From Timema cristinae (lineage: Eukaryota; Arthropoda; Insecta; Phasmatodea; Timematidae): 64,000 bases of DNA. Under the pieces are notes generated by a model, which worked only from the letters and a program-made list of their open reading frames with translations, searched no databases and was not told the DNA's origin. The stretch spans positions 30,587,048 through 30,651,047 of the forward strand of contig JBCFYV010000001.1 in NCBI GenBank assembly GCA_039000515.1, read 5' to 3'. Shown in pieces: positions 62,693 to 64,000 of the stretch (positions are counted from its first letter, which is position 1; every line of letters starts with the position of its first letter). Both the position numbers and the translations under genes were made by a program.

Positions 62693-63080
62693 TGTATTGA
62701 TATATATATATATATATTATATTATATATATATATACTGTATTGATATATATATATATATATATATATTATATTATACTGTATTGATATATATTATATAC
62801 TGTATTGATATATATATATACTGTATTGATATATATATTATAAAATATATATATATTAATATATATATATATACTGTATTGATATATATATATATATACT
62901 GTATTGATATATATATATATATATATATATACTGTATTGATATATATATATATATATATACTGTATTGATATATATATATATATACTGTATTGATATATA
63001 TATATTAGTATTGAATAATATAATATAACATAAATGTATGTGTATATATTTATATACATAAATATATATATACTCTATTG
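62297..63080. repeat. (TA)n array with about 22 ACTGTATTGAT spacers
   Basis: The 11-mer ACTGTATTGAT (one copy reads AATGTATTGAT) occurs about 22 times. Copies are separated by TA runs of variable length (roughly 8 to 40 bases) with occasional TTATAT interruptions. All copies share one orientation. The I/Y-rich peptides read from both strands are artefacts. Confidence 0.95.
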
Positions 63081-63084
63081 AAAT

Positions 63085-64000
63085 CAGCCTAAGACTTAAT
63101 AATTACTAAAAAAATTTAATTATTAGGGGGTTGGATAGATTATTTTTGGTAATAATTGCTTTTAAAATATGGAAAATAGTATGAATATTGGTTACGTGAA
63201 ATGTTATTAAGTAGGCTAATACATTTTAAAGTATTATCACTAATCTTTAGCATTCGTTTCTTAGGTAAAATATTTTAAAACTATGGTATATATGTTTTTT
63301 TCTATTGCTTATAACTCTATAAAAACAAATAAATATTATTTCAACATTTTAAAATACACTTGAATAATGCCTACTATTATTGATTTATATTGACTCACAA
63401 TTTACAAGAACTCTTTTTAAATATGCTTTTATTAGAACATAAAATGTGTATATAGTAAACATATATATTTAAATGTTGAGTAATGGCATTTATCACCAAA
63501 GTTATTCAAATAGGCTAAAAATGTAATGACCTATGCTAGCACACAGTAGGGTCTACTTTTTAAACTCGCCACACTTAGGCTTTTATAATATTAAGACAAA
63601 ATAAAAAAATGCCCAAAACGATAAATTTGAATAAATTTGTAAGTTATTAAACATTGAACTATTTTTTAAAGAAATGCATGATGCTTCTTAAATTCATAGT
63701 TATGTCAAATATATTAAAAGTTATTATTAAATATTGATTAAATAAATGGAACTAAAATCTGTATAGTAGTCAAAATATCGAAACCTATCCATTTATTACA
63801 AAATATTTCTAAAAATGATTATATTGATAGCGCTTTTATTTTAATAAAGTTTACAAATGTTGAGTTAAATAAAACAAGGTAATATTAAAACCTACTACAC
63901 TTTTAAACAGTAATAAAAATGAAATCCCAGTTACGTAAACATCATATTTGTAAAATATTGATCAAGTTTAAACACAAATTAGTGTAAGAGATATTTTTCT
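63085..64000. other. AT-rich stretch to the window end
   Basis: No frame, RNA or shared repeat was recognised with confidence. A faint resemblance to the AT-rich dispersed repeat (AAAATATGGAAAATAGTATG) is not enough to call. Confidence 0.4.

Noticed and set aside
62783..63059. Overlapping 81- and 67-codon I/Y-rich frames on both strands
   Set aside because: They are direct translations of the TA/ACTGTATTGAT simple repeat. The same artefact explains the I/Y-rich frames at 7200-7478 and 25206-25581.
1..64000. Integrated viral sequence
   Set aside because: I looked for viral-type polymerase, capsid or envelope motifs and LTR pairs and saw none. The only polymerase-like remnants are LINE ORF2 C-termini.

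Overview
This window looks like gene-poor, strongly A+T-rich nuclear DNA from an invertebrate, most likely an arthropod. I find no host protein-coding gene, no rRNA and no functional tRNA gene. The arthropod call rests on degenerate interstitial TTAGG-type repeats near the left end, two dead non-LTR retrotransposon ORF2 C-termini of types common in insect genomes, a mariner-type element and very abundant tRNA-derived SINEs. The exact group cannot be settled from the sequence. Almost every short open frame lies inside a repeat or in A+T-rich DNA with no coding signal.

SINEs dominate, and family letters here are local to this annotation. Family A (about 40 copies) has a tRNA-derived head with a long variable-arm layout and the B-box GGTTCGAATC. 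Its body carries TCCACGCAAATGCGGGT, and its tail carries TATAACCCGAACGGGTAGT then AAGACGCGGTGCTAA. It has two head subtypes: A1 (GGTGGCGTAGTTGGCTAACG) and A2 (GGTGGCCGCGTGGTCTAACG). Family B (about 10 copies) has an unrelated tRNA head (B-box GGGGTTCAATCCTCGG) and a different body, but the same 3' tail, usually followed by (TAA)n. Family C (three copies) starts CTCTGTGGTCTAGTG. Family D (two or three copies) is a tRNA-like head around GGTTCGATTCCCG. Family E is a weak two-copy family. Family F (three copies) has the body motif GATAAAAATCCGTAGC and ends CCTCAAATAAA. Several copies retain target-site duplications (TSDs) or are nested in one another.

DNA transposons are next. There is one 1.9 kb mariner-type element with long terminal inverted repeats and a dead transposase (41394-43319). 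Four copies of a ~525 bp TTAA-flanked piggyBac-like nonautonomous element lie at 10153, 23171, 27148 and 47371. Three copies of a ~390 bp foldback element, also flanked by TTAA, lie at 28431, 33123 and 55800. There is also a 416 bp hAT-like element (22648-23063) and several orphan hAT-type ends. Non-LTR remnants include RTE-like 3' tails (5300, 8770, 16740, 35330) and ORF2 C-terminal fossils at 37860-38270 (+) and 51320-51600 (-).

Tandem repeats include a 46-bp array that grew from the last codons of a LINE ORF2 (38271-38808), a 60-bp array (14690-15045), a 54-58-bp array (48185-48830), a 37-bp array (60682-61010), an 80-bp tRNA-like array split by a SINE (49480-50095) and a (TA)n/ACTGTATTGAT array (62297-63080).

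Layout: 1-10 kb is AT-rich DNA with old LINE tails and SINEs. 10-31 kb is dense in SINEs, MITEs and minisatellites. 31-43 kb is sparser and carries the LINE fossil with its array and the mariner element. 43-60 kb is again SINE-dense. 60-64 kb is AT-rich with two tandem arrays. The elements do not form a pathway; what they record is a history of retroposition, nesting and tandem amplification.
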